Of a DNA stretch of 64,000 nucleotides, positions 44,809 through 54,390 are shown piece after piece; position 1 is the first letter of the stretch; the number at the start of each line of letters is the position of its first letter. The notes beneath the pieces were generated by a model. The model worked only from the letters and a program-made list of their open reading frames with translations. It did not search any database and had not been told where the DNA came from. The stretch is taken from contig NZ_FOLV01000006.1 in NCBI RefSeq assembly GCF_900112415.1, forward strand, positions 106,087-170,086. Reading direction: 5' to 3'. The DNA is from Bacillus sp. 491mf. Lineage in GTDB: Bacteria; Bacillota; Bacilli; Bacillales; Bacillaceae_G. A program made the position numbers and the translations under genes.

Positions 44809-46503
44809 TTATTCCTCTTCCTCAAGTAGCTCCAACTCTTTCTTCACAAACTCCATCAACTCTTTAATTGTTTGCGCCGAAAAGTCAAAACGAATACCTG
44901 CCGCTTCATATACTTCTTTTACTGATTTTGTACTACCTAAAGATAGCGCTTCTTTATAATGAATGAAAGTTTGTTTTGGATTTTCTTTATATTGCTTGTA
45001 CATTTGCAGAGCGCCTATTTGTGCAATTGCATACTCAATGTAGTAGAATGGAACCTCAAAAATATGTAAAATAGACAACCAATTTGTCTCTAGCCAATTT
45101 TCATACCCTTCCCAATTCACAAGGTTAGAGTCATATGTTCTTGCTAGTTCTTTGAATTTCCTTCTTCTTTCCGCATGTGTATGGTTTGGATTTTCGTACA
45201 TCCAATGCTGGAATTGATCGACTACAGTAATTATAGGTAAGTATTGTATCATCAATCGGAGTTGCTCACGCTTTGCTCTTTTGAAATCTTCTTGATCTGG
45301 GTAAAATGTATTCCAATAATCCATCGTTAGGAGTTCCATTGTTGTACTGGCTAATTCTGCTGATTCCATTGGGACATTTCGATATGGCTCTAGTTCAATG
45401 TCTTTCATAAGTTCATGATGAATACAATGACCCATTTCATGTAACAGTACCACGACATCATCTTGTGTGTTACAACAATTCATGAAAATAAACGATTGTT
45501 TTGAAGCAGGTAAGGATTCACAAAAACCTCCTGGGGCTTTTCCTTTACGACTTTCTAAATCTAAGAGATTTTTTTCTTTCATTTCATGTAGTAATGCCGA
45601 AAAATGAGAATCAACATTTTCTAAAATATGAAAACACCCTTTTACTAACTCGTTTACATTTTGTACTGGTTGTAAAGGTTCCTCGTTTATTGGAACTGCT
45701 CTAATATCCCAAGGTCTAAAAGTATGTAATCCCAATATTTTTTGTTGTTTTTCTTGAAGCTTCTTCTGTAACGGAACAACATATTGACGCATTGCTTCTG
45801 TTAACTCAAGACAATCCGCTGCCGTATAATCAAACCGTTCATATTTTTTAAACATATAATCGCGATAATTTTGCAAACCAACGTTTTGAGCTTTTTGATG
45901 CCGTAGTACAATTAACTTATCCATTATGATTTGAAGATCATCTTCAACGGATAACATACTTTCATGAATAAGAGTCATTGCATTTTTTCTAACCGTACGA
46001 TCAGGATTTTGAACATACACCCGCATGTCGCTTAATGACTTTTCTTTACCTTCCCACATTACAGTTAAGTTACCTGTAATCTCAAAATACTTCGTCACTA
46101 ACTCATCCTCTTCAATTTCTAAAACTATATTTTTTTCACTGAACAAACTAATCGTATTTTCTATTTTTTTATTCAACAAACTAAAAAATTCAGGATCTAG
46201 CTCCATACGGAATGGAGATTCATAGTATTTATTGTTTAGTAAACTTTTGTAGCGTTTCACTAATGGCTGCACATGCTTTTGATCAAAGTCAAAAGCTTCT
46301 TTTGCTTGCTTGTTATCAGTGTTACACTGAAATTGAATATAATGTTGTTTAAGTTGTTCTTCTACTTCATCTAAAAGCCGCGACTGTCGCTTCAACCACT
46401 CTTCAAGTTCCCCGCTACATTGAATCTCTGTTTGTAATAAATCTTCAAATTGTTTTTGTAGCGTTTCCAAATCTCCAATAACGAAATATTCAGTATTAAC
46501 CAT
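44809..46503 (-). CDS. M3-family oligoendopeptidase (PepF-like)
   Basis: This cytosolic zinc metallopeptidase of 564 residues cuts short peptides. The zinc site LLHEMGHCIHHELM (HExxH) lies near residue 350-360, and the third ligand Glu is about 25 residues later in PMESAELASTTMELL. The YAIAQIGALQMYKQYKENP region matches the family C-terminus. The ATG at 46503 follows AAAGGGTG; a TTG two codons upstream is rejected. It is somewhat shorter than classical PepF (about 600). Confidence 0.92.
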   Translation of the reverse strand: MVNTEYFVIGDLETLQKQFEDLLQTEIQCSGELEEWLKRQSRLLDEVEEQLKQHYIQFQCNTDNKQAKEAFDFDQKHVQPLVKRYKSLLNNKYYESPFRMELDPEFFSLLNKKIENTISLFSEKNIVLEIEEDELVTKYFEITGNLTVMWEGKEKSLSDMRVYVQNPDRTVRKNAMTLIHESMLSVEDDLQIIMDKLIVLRHQKAQNVGLQNYRDYMFKKYERFDYTAADCLELTEAMRQYVVPLQKKLQEKQQKILGLHTFRPWDIRAVPINEEPLQPVQNVNELVKGCFHILENVDSHFSALLHEMKEKNLLDLESRKGKAPGGFCESLPASKQSFIFMNCCNTQDDVVVLLHEMGHCIHHELMKDIELEPYRNVPMESAELASTTMELLTMDYWNTFYPDQEDFKRAKREQLRLMIQYLPIITVVDQFQHWMYENPNHTHAERRRKFKELARTYDSNLVNWEGYENWLETNWLSILHIFEVPFYYIEYAIAQIGALQMYKQYKENPKQTFIHYKEALSLGSTKSVKEVYEAAGIRFDFSAQTIKELMEFVKKELELLEEEE

Positions 46504-46518
46504 GTGCAAGACACCCTT

Positions 46519-46767
46519 TCATACGATATTGTTCGCAACAAGTTTCAAATGCTCAGCAGGAATAATATGCTTCACTGTTTCCTGCAAATCCTCTGCCATC
46601 ACTTCTTCAATATACTCTAAAGCGACTTCTAATATGCTGCACTCCATCGTTTCCACATTAAGCAGAGAATAATGATCATTTTTCTTAATCACCAAATATC
46701 TATGATCTTCTGTCACTAGTAATGCACCTAACCGAATGCCTAGTTCTCTATTATCTTCAAATTTCAT
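46519..46767 (-). CDS. Small protein of unknown function
   Basis: An 82-residue acidic protein (MKFEDNRELGIRLGALLVTE...) with a predicted beta hairpin followed by helix. The ATG at 46767 follows GGGAGGAAT; the longer frame to 46851 has no site. It lies 15 bp upstream of the oligopeptidase and in the same direction, so the two are probably co-transcribed. I do not recognise the family. Confidence 0.6.
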   Translation of the reverse strand: MKFEDNRELGIRLGALLVTEDHRYLVIKKNDHYSLLNVETMECSILEVALEYIEEVMAEDLQETVKHIIPAEHLKLVANNIV

Positions 46768-46840
46768 ATATATTCCTCCCATCCTTAATAAAATTTTACA
46801 ATAAAAGGATATAAGAAGATACAAAAATATACAGTTCACA

Positions 46841-47476
46841 TTAATTCGCAATAAAAGGACATTTTCTTATATATAAAGGACTAGCAATTTGCTTAATAAG
46901 AAAATCAGCAATATCACTATTATAAATCTTCAAACCAGGAATATCTCTTAAACTCTCTTTTATGCTACCAGTGGCTACTCCTTCCACTACAAATGGTAAA
47001 CGGACAAATGTCCAATCAAGGTTACTTTCTAACAACAGATTTAACTCTTTATACTTGTCTTTCATCATATTTGGAAAAAGAATTCGAAACATCCTTGCTC
47101 CCATTTTATTTAGAAAACTCTTTTTATCTCCTGGTACATCGACTGATCCACCAGAGACCACAATATATCTTAAAATATGTAACTCATTCATTACAGTAAG
47201 AATATTATTGGTTGCACTGCTAAAAATGAATGACTCTTTCTTCGGTTTACCTAGAGTACTAATTACTGTATGGCAACCATTAAATAAAGTTCGAATCACT
47301 TCTACATCTCTCACATCACCTTTTATAATTTCAACATGTTTATAAAACGCCTTAAATTGTTTTGGATTTCTTGTCAGAACTCGAACTTGATAACCTGCTT
47401 CTAAAGCTTTTTCCACAACGTATCGGCCTGCTTTCCCAGCTCCACCAATTACTGCAATTTTATTTTGCTTTTGCAT
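46841..47476 (-). CDS. NmrA-like NAD(P)-binding protein (YwnB/BVR-B type)
   Basis: The protein of about 211 residues begins KIAVIGGAGKAGRYVVEKALEAGYQVRVLTRNP, a GGxGxxG Rossmann motif followed by an Arg-rich NADPH specificity loop. IIKGDVRDVE and the HTVISTLG strand come next. It matches the short NmrA or flavin-reductase-like subfamily. ATG at 47476; AAGGGG lies about 13 nt upstream, rather far. The 60 codons that extend the frame upstream show no domain. Confidence 0.83.
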   Translation of the reverse strand: MQKQNKIAVIGGAGKAGRYVVEKALEAGYQVRVLTRNPKQFKAFYKHVEIIKGDVRDVEVIRTLFNGCHTVISTLGKPKKESFIFSSATNNILTVMNELHILRYIVVSGGSVDVPGDKKSFLNKMGARMFRILFPNMMKDKYKELNLLLESNLDWTFVRLPFVVEGVATGSIKESLRDIPGLKIYNSDIADFLIKQIASPLYIRKCPFIAN

Positions 47477-47767
47477 GTAACAAATCAATCCCCTTTTTGT
47501 TTTAAATACTCTATTGTATATAAAGAAAAGAGACATACATTCGTATCTCTCTTCTTGTTGCACACTTTTCATTTTGCCAACTTGACAATGTAATATCTCA
47601 CTTCTTAAAGCAAAATTCGATAAAATCGTAACTAATGTACCACTCAAGATAAGCAAGTACCCTAAGTTAATTTGTTCCTATTTCTTACGTACTTCTTTAA
47701 TTAATAATTTGTGTATAAAAAGAATAAAGATGTTTAATTTTCACTGATGAATCCTCGTTTTACGATT

Positions 47768-47947
47768 TTTATCCCGCATTAACGGGCAGTAATACTCCCC
47801 CCTCAAAGTTCGGCGAAAGCATTGTCCAGCTCTAGCGGCTCGTTCAGAAGTTAGGTGGGAGATAAACTGCCCGTAAAAGCCCGATTGGTTCAACTAATAA
47901 TCAGTGGGGGATGAAGAAAACCCCCACTGATTAAAGTTTCACTTTAT
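47768..47947 (+). repeat. bcr1 repeat, copy 1
   Basis: It begins TTTAT-CCCGCATTAACGGGCAG and ends AAAGTTTCAC-TTTAT. It contains ACTGCCCGTAAAAGCCCG and the hairpin AATCAGTGGGGG/CCCCCACTGATT. The TTTAT at both ends is the target duplication reported for bcr1 as I recall. Its apical loop carries an extra TTGTCCAGCTCTAGCGGCT segment. It lies just past the end of the cysteine hydrolase gene. Confidence 0.85.
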
Positions 47948-47960
47948 ACAATCGTTCATT

Positions 47961-48476
47961 CTAAGATTCATCTCCTATCAATTTTAAAAATCTATGGTTC
48001 CATATATTTTCATAAAAATCAATCGTCTCTTTTGCAGACATAAATGGATTATTCAAAGTAGAAGTTGCTTTCTGTACCATGAAATTTTCGTATCCCAATC
48101 CATGAGCAAATTTAATTGTAGCATCCATACAGTATTCTGTTTGGGCACCGCAAAATTCAATACGCTGTACAGCTAATTGGTCTAAAAGATTTTTTAAGTT
48201 CGTTTTGTAAAAAGAATTTGCATGTATCTTCCTTACAAAAAAATCTAGCTCTTGAACATCTAGATTGGCATTAATAGCCCATGGTTCTTCTTCAGGTACT
48301 AATTCTTCATCACAATGTTGAACAAAAATAATCGGTTTATGTAATTTTCTATATAAAGTAATTCTATTATTTACTTTAGTGAGTAAATTTTGTAAATCAA
48401 ATAAATGATCTCCACTGTAACATACACCATTTTGTAAATCGATAACAATTAAAACATCTGCACAAGTCTCCATTAT
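47961..48476 (-). CDS. Isochorismatase-family cysteine hydrolase
   Basis: The protein of about 171 residues has Asp in LIVIDLQNGVCYSG, the Lys region FVRKIHANSFYKTNL and Cys in EFCGAQTEYCMDATI. GAQTE and the nearby Cys are typical of the isochorismatase-like group. The ATG at 48476 follows AGAGGT by 7 nt. It is a second family member in this window, unlike the one at 21587 in detail. The substrate is unknown. Confidence 0.85.
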   Translation of the reverse strand: MMETCADVLIVIDLQNGVCYSGDHLFDLQNLLTKVNNRITLYRKLHKPIIFVQHCDEELVPEEEPWAINANLDVQELDFFVRKIHANSFYKTNLKNLLDQLAVQRIEFCGAQTEYCMDATIKFAHGLGYENFMVQKATSTLNNPFMSAKETIDFYENIWNHRFLKLIGDES

Positions 48477-48608
48477 TTTTACCTCTTTCATTTTACAGTA
48501 TGTTAATAATTCTATCATTTGAGAATGTATTATACACTCTTATTTCGTAATAAATTGTAGAAAAATACAAAAAATCAAAAACCTTACATTCAGTATACTA
48601 GACAACAT

Positions 48609-48648
48609 AAAAAGATGATATGAATATCCAATTTCATATCATCTTTTT
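48609..48648 (-). terminator. Terminator of murB
   Basis: AAAAAGATGATATGAA pairs with TTCATATCATCTTTTT, with T-runs on both strands. Confidence 0.85.
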
Positions 48649-48759
48649 AAATAACTATTTTATTTGTTAAATAATTTTATTATTTTTTAATTACGTTATT
48701 ATTCGTACATAATTAGCCTTTTTTATCACGAGTTACCAAAACATTTCTAGAGACGTTTA

Positions 48760-49677
48760 CTAATTAGATTTTAAATCTTCTCCAATAATCTTAACTTCAG
48801 TTTCTAATTCTACGTTAAATTTAGATTTTACCGTTTCCTGCACATATCGGATAAGGTTTACATAATCACTTGCTGTAGCTTCATCTACATTCACCATAAA
48901 TCCAGCATGCTTAGTAGATACTTGGGCACCACCTATTTGTTTTCCTTGCAATCCACTATCTTGTATTAACTTACCAGCAAACATTCCTGGAGGACGTTTA
49001 AATACACTGCCACAAGAAGGATATTCTAATGGTTGTTTTGATTCACGCAAAAATGTCAATTCATCCATCTTTTCTTTGATTATATTGTATTCACCTTCTT
49101 GTAAAGCAAATGTTGCTTCTAACACAAGATATCCTTCTCTAGAAATAGAACTGTTTCTGTATTCTAATTCTAAGTCATTTTTAGTTAAATTCAGAATTTC
49201 GCCATTTCTAGTTAACACTAATACACTTTCAATCACATGTGATACTTCGCCACCATATGCTCCTGCATTCATATATACTGCTCCGCCAACTGTTCCTGGA
49301 ATGCCACAAGCAAATTCTAAACCAGTTAGATGATTTTCCAATGCAAATCTAGAAGTATCAATAATAGTTGCTCCGCTTTGAACAATGATCTTATTATCTT
49401 TCAATGCGATATTAGTTAATTTAGTTAAATTCAGTACAATCCCTCTAATGCCGCCATCTTTAATAATTAAGTTTGAACCATTACCTAAAATAGTAAAATC
49501 GATATTATTTTGACTTGCATATTTTATTACTTCTTGTACCTCTTCATACGTAGTAGGCAAAACAAAATAATCCGCATTTCCACCCGTTTTAGTGAAAGTG
49601 TACTTTTTTAACGGTTCGTCTTTTTTAATTTTAGTATTATCTAATATATTCAATAAATCGTTGTATACTTTGTCCAT
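48760..49677 (-). CDS. murB: UDP-N-acetylenolpyruvoylglucosamine reductase
   Basis: This FAD enzyme reduces UDP-GlcNAc-enolpyruvate to UDP-MurNAc in peptidoglycan synthesis. The ~305-residue type II MurB has the FAD-binding motifs [19 protein letters not shown] and [21 protein letters not shown] and the catalytic serine in [11 protein letters not shown]. The C-terminal Glu lies in LETEVKIIG. The ATG at 49677 has AGAGG 8 nt away. B. cereus group genomes carry two murB genes; isolation from other mur genes suggests this is the second. Confidence 0.95.
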   Translation of the reverse strand: MDKVYNDLLNILDNTKIKKDEPLKKYTFTKTGGNADYFVLPTTYEEVQEVIKYASQNNIDFTILGNGSNLIIKDGGIRGIVLNLTKLTNIALKDNKIIVQSGATIIDTSRFALENHLTGLEFACGIPGTVGGAVYMNAGAYGGEVSHVIESVLVLTRNGEILNLTKNDLELEYRNSSISREGYLVLEATFALQEGEYNIIKEKMDELTFLRESKQPLEYPSCGSVFKRPPGMFAGKLIQDSGLQGKQIGGAQVSTKHAGFMVNVDEATASDYVNLIRYVQETVKSKFNVELETEVKIIGEDLKSN

Positions 49678-49879
49678 TTCCATAACCTCTTTACCTAGAA
49701 TCTGTCTTATCCATTATAATGCATTTCTTTTCAAAAAGACTAATGTATTATTTTTGAAAAGATTCAAACAATAGTTCGTGGTTAGGAAAGGCCTAACTAT
49801 TTTGTGAAAATAATCAATTTTTTCAGTGGATATACTGTAAACTCTTCTTTGAATGTATTGCAAATTTATAGGATAACTT

Positions 49880-50392
49880 CTATCTTACTACAAGTGCCTC
49901 TCTCATCATTTCAACTGGATACTTCGGTAACTTCAGCATAATTTGATCGTTCAGCCATTGATTCATTGCCGCTAAATCTATAAACTCTTCCTTTTTTTCT
50001 ACTAATTCATGATAAAAATAATGATCTACAGCGAAAATAGACTCATTTATTTGTGAAATAATACTGCGATTATTTGTTGCAGCATATTGTACAGTTGAAT
50101 CTTGATTTAAGTATTGTTCAATTATCTCAGGTTCGATTCCATCTAATAATAAGATTGTTGTTAAATTCTTCTTAAATAAAAGATCTAAGTTTTGCAAGTC
50201 TTTCTTTAATACCCCGTAAATAACAAAGTGATATCTTGTAGCATTATTCATAATCATTACACATTTTTTTCGGCCAATCTTAAAAAGATTCGCATGCCAA
50301 CAATATAGTGGGTTGAAATCAGCAGCATCTACTTTCTGTACTTTTATTTTCATTTCATCAGCTAATTTTTTTGTACATTGGATTAGTTGCAT
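49880..50392 (-). CDS. DUF6933 family protein
   Basis: The protein of about 170 residues opens MQLIQCTKKLADEMKIKVQKV and continues FNPLYCWHANLFKIGRKKCVMIMNNATRYHFVIYGVLKKD, the hallmark of DUF6933. The ATG at 50392 follows GAGGAATAT; the frame upstream to 50434 lacks a site. It is an acidic or neutral cytosolic protein of unknown role. Confidence 0.78.
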   Translation of the reverse strand: MQLIQCTKKLADEMKIKVQKVDAADFNPLYCWHANLFKIGRKKCVMIMNNATRYHFVIYGVLKKDLQNLDLLFKKNLTTILLLDGIEPEIIEQYLNQDSTVQYAATNNRSIISQINESIFAVDHYFYHELVEKKEEFIDLAAMNQWLNDQIMLKLPKYPVEMMREALVVR

Positions 50393-50608
50393 ATATTCCT
50401 CATTCTTTTTTAAAATTAATTTTTTATTTTTCATCTTTATTCTGTGAAAAAACCATTACTTCTATTTGGTTTGTTCTTAAATTATACACTTTTTGTAACT
50501 GTAGCTTTGAAATAAAAGTGAACAAAAAGTCACAATCAGTAACTTAATGAATTCTTCATCAGGTAATCAAAGACTTATCAAAAAACTTGATTTGAAACAA
50601 AATGTTCA

Positions 50609-51208
50609 TTAGCTCGGATTATATTTATTTTTAAATTCCGTTTTTGCAATTTCAGTATATTTGTTAACAAACTCTGTTTTTGCTTCCGTATATCCGTCTC
50701 TGTTATGTTTATATTTATCTATTAAGCTCATTTTCAAGTTACCATATTCTTTGGCAACATCTTTATGTAGTTGTAAATAATCTCTAAAATACAATTCATT
50801 CCAATTACCTATATACCGAACATGAATATGAAATACTTTTTCAGCAAATCCATTTTCGTTATAACCTTTCATAAACATCATATGAGGTGCTGGCTTTTGT
50901 GATTGCTTTTCCATAATATATCCGTTTTTCCCCAACATACTAACTAAAAATTTCAAATCGCAGTCTTCTGTTATTTCAAGCAAAATATCTATCGTTGGCT
51001 TTGCTAATAATCCGTTAACAGAAGTACTCCCTATATGATTTATTCGTTCGATATATTGATTACCAATTATAGCGCTAAGCAATTTTTCTTCTTGTAAATA
51101 CCAATCTTTCCATATTGGATTATGTTTCTTCAGTATAATCGGAAATAGTTCCCACAATTCCTCAAGTGACATTTCTGATAAACTCTTCCCCACTATGCAA
51201 TCCTCCAT
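50609..51208 (-). CDS. GrpB family protein
   Basis: The 199-residue protein is of the nucleotidyltransferase-like GrpB fold: INHIGSTSVNGLLAKPTIDILLEI is the GSTS-x-x-G-x-x-AKPxIDI signature, and EKVFHIHVRYIGNWNELYFRDYL is also typical. Position 3 bp behind the DUF3221 gene suggests co-transcription. CoaE-GrpB fusions exist in other bacteria, but the activity of stand-alone forms is not known. Confidence 0.87.
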   Translation of the reverse strand: MEDCIVGKSLSEMSLEELWELFPIILKKHNPIWKDWYLQEEKLLSAIIGNQYIERINHIGSTSVNGLLAKPTIDILLEITEDCDLKFLVSMLGKNGYIMEKQSQKPAPHMMFMKGYNENGFAEKVFHIHVRYIGNWNELYFRDYLQLHKDVAKEYGNLKMSLIDKYKHNRDGYTEAKTEFVNKYTEIAKTEFKNKYNPS

Positions 51209-51211
51209 CTC

Positions 51212-51610
51212 TTAATCCTGAATCTTTTCTATCTTTGTAACCTGTATCTTCGCAGGATAAGATTCAAGTATTTCACTATACCATATTTCCACTTTATCAC
51301 CTGTTTGTAATCCCTTTTCTATACTTGCATTATTAAAGTGTAAAATAGCGTCAGCGGGAATTTTTCTTTTTAATCGTTCTTCCAAATGTTTTCTATCGTA
51401 AGCATCTTTTATATGTTTCTCTTCAATGAAATAAACGGTATCTCCCTTAAGTAAAATATAACCATCTATCCCTTTAGAAACTGCACTATTACTTGTTTTC
51501 ATTGTAGATCTTGTTAATTCACTATTTGTATCTATTTTCCATGTTAAAACAATCATGAAAATAATTAAAAAAACTATAATTATACCAACAAAATTTATAC
51601 TATTTTTCAT
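51212..51610 (-). CDS. DUF3221 family protein
   Basis: The protein of about 132 residues has one membrane helix (FVGIIIVFLIIFMIVLTW). The DUF3221 domain follows: GIDGYILLKGDTVYFIEE, IPADAILHFNNASIEKGLQTGDKVEIWYSEILESYPAKIQVTKIEKI. The start at 51610 (or 51616) follows GGGTG. It is membrane-anchored with an extracytoplasmic OB-like domain. No function is known. Confidence 0.8.
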   Translation of the reverse strand: MKNSINFVGIIIVFLIIFMIVLTWKIDTNSELTRSTMKTSNSAVSKGIDGYILLKGDTVYFIEEKHIKDAYDRKHLEERLKRKIPADAILHFNNASIEKGLQTGDKVEIWYSEILESYPAKIQVTKIEKIQD

Positions 51611-51679
51611 CTTCATCACCCAAAATGACTTTTCTAAAAAACTTATTAACAAATAGTTGGAATACTATAAGTGTAATCC

Positions 51680-52384
51680 CTACACTTTCATTTCTTTTGT
51701 AACATGCAGTAAAAATGCAACTATATATTCGCATGCCTTCTCACAAGCTAACATTTTGAACACTTTTTGTTCTTCTACTGTTTTATCATTTGCTTGATCT
51801 GAAGCAGCTTTTAAGCAAAGAAATGGTTTTTCATTCACATAACAAACGTAAGAAAATGCAGCAATTTCTTGATCGACCGCAAGGGCTCCGTATACTGTTT
51901 GAAGTAGTTCCCTCGTTTCTGAACTACGAATACGCTGGTCACCCGAAACGAATGTCCCATAATGAGAGTTGTAAACTAATTGCAACTTTTTCATTTCTTT
52001 TATCAATTGTTTAGAAGGTTGAATACTTGCTGCTCTGCCTGTATACAAATCAAACGGATCCATCCCCGTTCCTGCTCCTGTAACATCATGTTGCATCACT
52101 TTAGTAGCGACAATAATATCACCATTTTTCACCTTGTTTGATAAACTGCCGCAAATTCCGGTCATAAATAGCTGCTCAGGTTGAAATTCACTAATCAAAA
52201 GCTGAACACAGCTTGCACATTGTACTTTCCCGACTCCAGTAATGACAGAAATCAATTCAATGCCGTTCAGATTATGAAAATGAAATTCCCAAGCTGCTCG
52301 TTTTTCTTTCCGATAGCTTGGATAATATTTATGTAAATACGTAAGCTCTGGTTCCCATGCTGCCACGATAGCAATTCGGTTCAT
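51680..52384 (-). CDS. MTA/SAH nucleosidase-family phosphorylase
   Basis: The 234-residue protein has the PNP-UDP phosphorylase fold. Catalytic Asp lies in ASDQANDKT. The purine-site motif is VDQEIAAFS instead of the usual E-M-E-G-A-A, and FMTGICGSLSNKVKNGDIIVAT matches the family. It is similar to MtnN but the altered motif suggests another nucleoside. It is a stand-alone gene, unlike the mtnN of the methionine salvage region. Confidence 0.82.
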   Translation of the reverse strand: MNRIAIVAAWEPELTYLHKYYPSYRKEKRAAWEFHFHNLNGIELISVITGVGKVQCASCVQLLISEFQPEQLFMTGICGSLSNKVKNGDIIVATKVMQHDVTGAGTGMDPFDLYTGRAASIQPSKQLIKEMKKLQLVYNSHYGTFVSGDQRIRSSETRELLQTVYGALAVDQEIAAFSYVCYVNEKPFLCLKAASDQANDKTVEEQKVFKMLACEKACEYIVAFLLHVTKEMKV

Positions 52385-52485
52385 GGATATAAGTCCTTTC
52401 CTACTTTTTCTTTTCTTAAATGTAGCACATATCCGAAATATAGTTAACGATAATTTAATTATGTTTTTTAATGTTATAATTATTT

Positions 52486-52522
52486 TTTGTTTATTGACAG
52501 GGCGGGCCCACCAATAAACAAA
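52486..52522. repeat. 11-bp perfect inverted repeat before the lectin pseudogene
   Basis: TTTGTTTATTG (52486-52496) and CAATAAACAAA (52512-52522) flank a GC-rich loop with GGGC/GCCC. It ends at the ATG of the lectin frame and overlaps its ribosome binding region. It could hide the start or be a regulator site. Confidence 0.5.
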
Positions 52523-53184
52523 ATGAATCCTTCAAGCTATTTTGATATTAAAAGTGATGAACGTTGAAAAGACAAAATTTCTTTGAACCAACAGCATCAT
52601 ATCCATATTATCTAACCAAATCGAACTACAGAAATAGTAGTCAGCGAGTCACCTGGCAATGGGAAGACCTTGGTGGAGTTATCATTGATGCACCTGCGGT
52701 CACGTCCAAGCATATGAACAACCTAGAAGTTTTTGGGCGCGGAACCGATAATCATTTGTGGCATAAGTATAGGAATGGTTCAAGTTGGAGCGACTGGGAA
52801 GATCTTGGTGGTACCCTTTCCGCCGGTCCAGCAGCTGTTTCTCGGGCAGAAAATTTAATCGACTGTGTTGTACGTGGAATGGATGGTCATGTGTATCATA
52901 AATCTTTTGATCGTTATGGGTGGAGTGATTGAAAAGATCTTGGAGGTTTTATCATCGGTGCACCCGCAATCTCGTCCTGGGGACGAGATTCACTATATGT
53001 TTTTGGGCGCGGAGGCGATAATAAATTACGGACTAGGCATTGGGATGGGCAATGGTGGCCCGAGTGGCAAGAAATTGGTGGTCCCATTATTGCCTCTAGC
53101 CCAGCAGCTGTTTCTCGGACATATGATTACATCGATTGTTTTGCACGTGGAACCAATAATCAATTGTTGCATGCGTATGTCTAA
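52523..53184 (+). pseudogene. PLL-type (DUF346) beta-propeller lectin, broken
   Basis: ATG at 52523 reads MNPSSYFDIKSDER, then a one-base shift leads to KRQNFFEPTASYPYYL and four repeats. Typical units are WEDLGGVIIDAPAV, LEVFGRGTDNHLWHKYRNGSSWSDW and DCVVRGMDGHVYHKSFDRYGWSD. A TGA at 52930-52932 sits where the repeat needs Trp (WSD-W-KDLGG). Such propellers bind fucosylated sugars in Photorhabdus. Two lesions mean it is inactive. An IS3 tail lies downstream. Confidence 0.8.
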
Positions 53185-53250
53185 CTTTTAAGTAACATGA
53201 GTGTTGAAAACTGCCTTTAAGCCAATTTTCCGGACACAAAATAGTTAAAT

Positions 53251-53397
53251 CTAACCTACTTCTATTGCTTGGGGAATTTTATAACCAATGCTACTAAGGA
53301 TTCGCTTACGGTTATAAAATTCCTCAATGTATGAAAATAGTGCTAGATTTACTTTTTCAAACATGACATATTGTATGTTGTATGCTTCTTTTCCCTT
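53251..53397 (-). pseudogene. IS3-family transposase C-terminal fragment
   Basis: The minus strand reads KEAYNIQYVMFEKVNLALFS, then YIEEFYNRKRILSSIGYKIPQAIEVG to a TAG at 53251: the end of an IS3/IS150-type integrase. It differs from the fragment at 38013. The sequence between 53200 and 53250, with TTGTGTCCGG on the minus strand, is probably its terminal region. Confidence 0.82.
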
Positions 53398-53412
53398 CTA
53401 ATTAATGGCATT

Positions 53413-53955
53413 TTAGTAAACTTGCTCCTTAATCATTCCCTCTTTCTCCTCTTTATACCATTTGCGAAGTTGATTAATGTGAGCCTGATGATATCTATTA
53501 TGATCTGCTATATGCCAAATGCCCCATCGGATAGTTGCTGTTGCTCCATTTTCATAATTAACTAGTTTATTCAATTGTTTGTCAGTTAACTGTAAGCAAA
53601 TAGATTTAAACATGTTGAATACCTCATCATAATCCGATAGAATTCTTTCCAATGAAACCCCATAAATCAATGGAATTTCATTATTTTTATCCAACATAGG
53701 TCCGTACTTATCTTCAAAAAGCTTTGGTACTAGCTCACCTTTAATCCTAAAAGCCCAATTAAGATCTACATATGTCAAATGCCTTATTAATTGTGCTGTA
53801 CTGTTATATTTCTGATTTGGCCCCTTATAATCTAATTCTTCCTGTGACATACCTGCAACAATGGATATTAACCGCTTATAATTACCATCTACAACAGAAT
53901 AAAGCATACCTACAATAGGGTCCATTTGGGATTCACCTTTTAAATCTAAAATCAT
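53413..53955 (-). CDS. DinB-family protein
   Basis: The protein of about 180 residues has the DinB four-helix bundle: LIRHLTYVDLNWAFR supplies the first His and IWHIADHNRYHQAHINQL the other two of the metal triad. The W-x-I-x-H-x-x-x-H-R-x-x-H pattern is strong. The ATG at 53955 follows AGGTGGGG by 4 nt. It is a second DinB gene in this window. Its substrate is unknown. Confidence 0.85.
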   Translation of the reverse strand: MILDLKGESQMDPIVGMLYSVVDGNYKRLISIVAGMSQEELDYKGPNQKYNSTAQLIRHLTYVDLNWAFRIKGELVPKLFEDKYGPMLDKNNEIPLIYGVSLERILSDYDEVFNMFKSICLQLTDKQLNKLVNYENGATATIRWGIWHIADHNRYHQAHINQLRKWYKEEKEGMIKEQVY

Positions 53956-54390
53956 TAATCCCCACCTCACTTAAAATGAAATGAAAGCTTTTGCTCTACG
54001 ATAATACAATTCAACTTTAGCAATATTACTATTACTGGTTCAATTTAGGCTACTGTATTAAAATCACATACTACTAAATTATTTGGATCGTTTACGAAAT
54101 CATCATCTACTCACCTCTCTATTTGAATTCTTACTTAAATGGTAAGATCATGAAACCATATTCTCCTAAATTATAACATTCCATAATTCAATTATGGTAT
54201 GCTGTCGTTTTATAATAAAGTTATTTCTACTTAAAGATTTTCATTATGATTTCGTACAATAATAAATAAAAAGACTCTTACAAGTGTACGAGTCTTCTAA
54301 ATCCTAATGTAGTTTTAAAGTTAATATTTTATCGTCTATTCGCCCTGTACCAAGAGTAGTAACATGATAGCTTCCATTTTCTATACTAGA
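53956..54390. other. Intergenic stretch
   Basis: AT-rich, with the hairpin at 54271-54296. No gene is seen. Confidence 0.5.
54271..54296 (-). terminator. Terminator of the immunity-gene array
   Basis: AAGACTC and GAGTCTT form a stem followed on the minus strand by TTTTTATTTATT. It lies 95 bp past the last immunity gene. Confidence 0.75.

Noticed and set aside
47477-47656. Longer N-terminus for the NmrA-like protein
   Set aside because: The extra 60 codons precede the Rossmann start and show no domain or binding site.
49770-49802. Hairpin with GTTAG/CTAAC between the DUF6933 gene and murB
   Set aside because: The stem is short, bulged and lacks a clear T-run; not strong enough to call.
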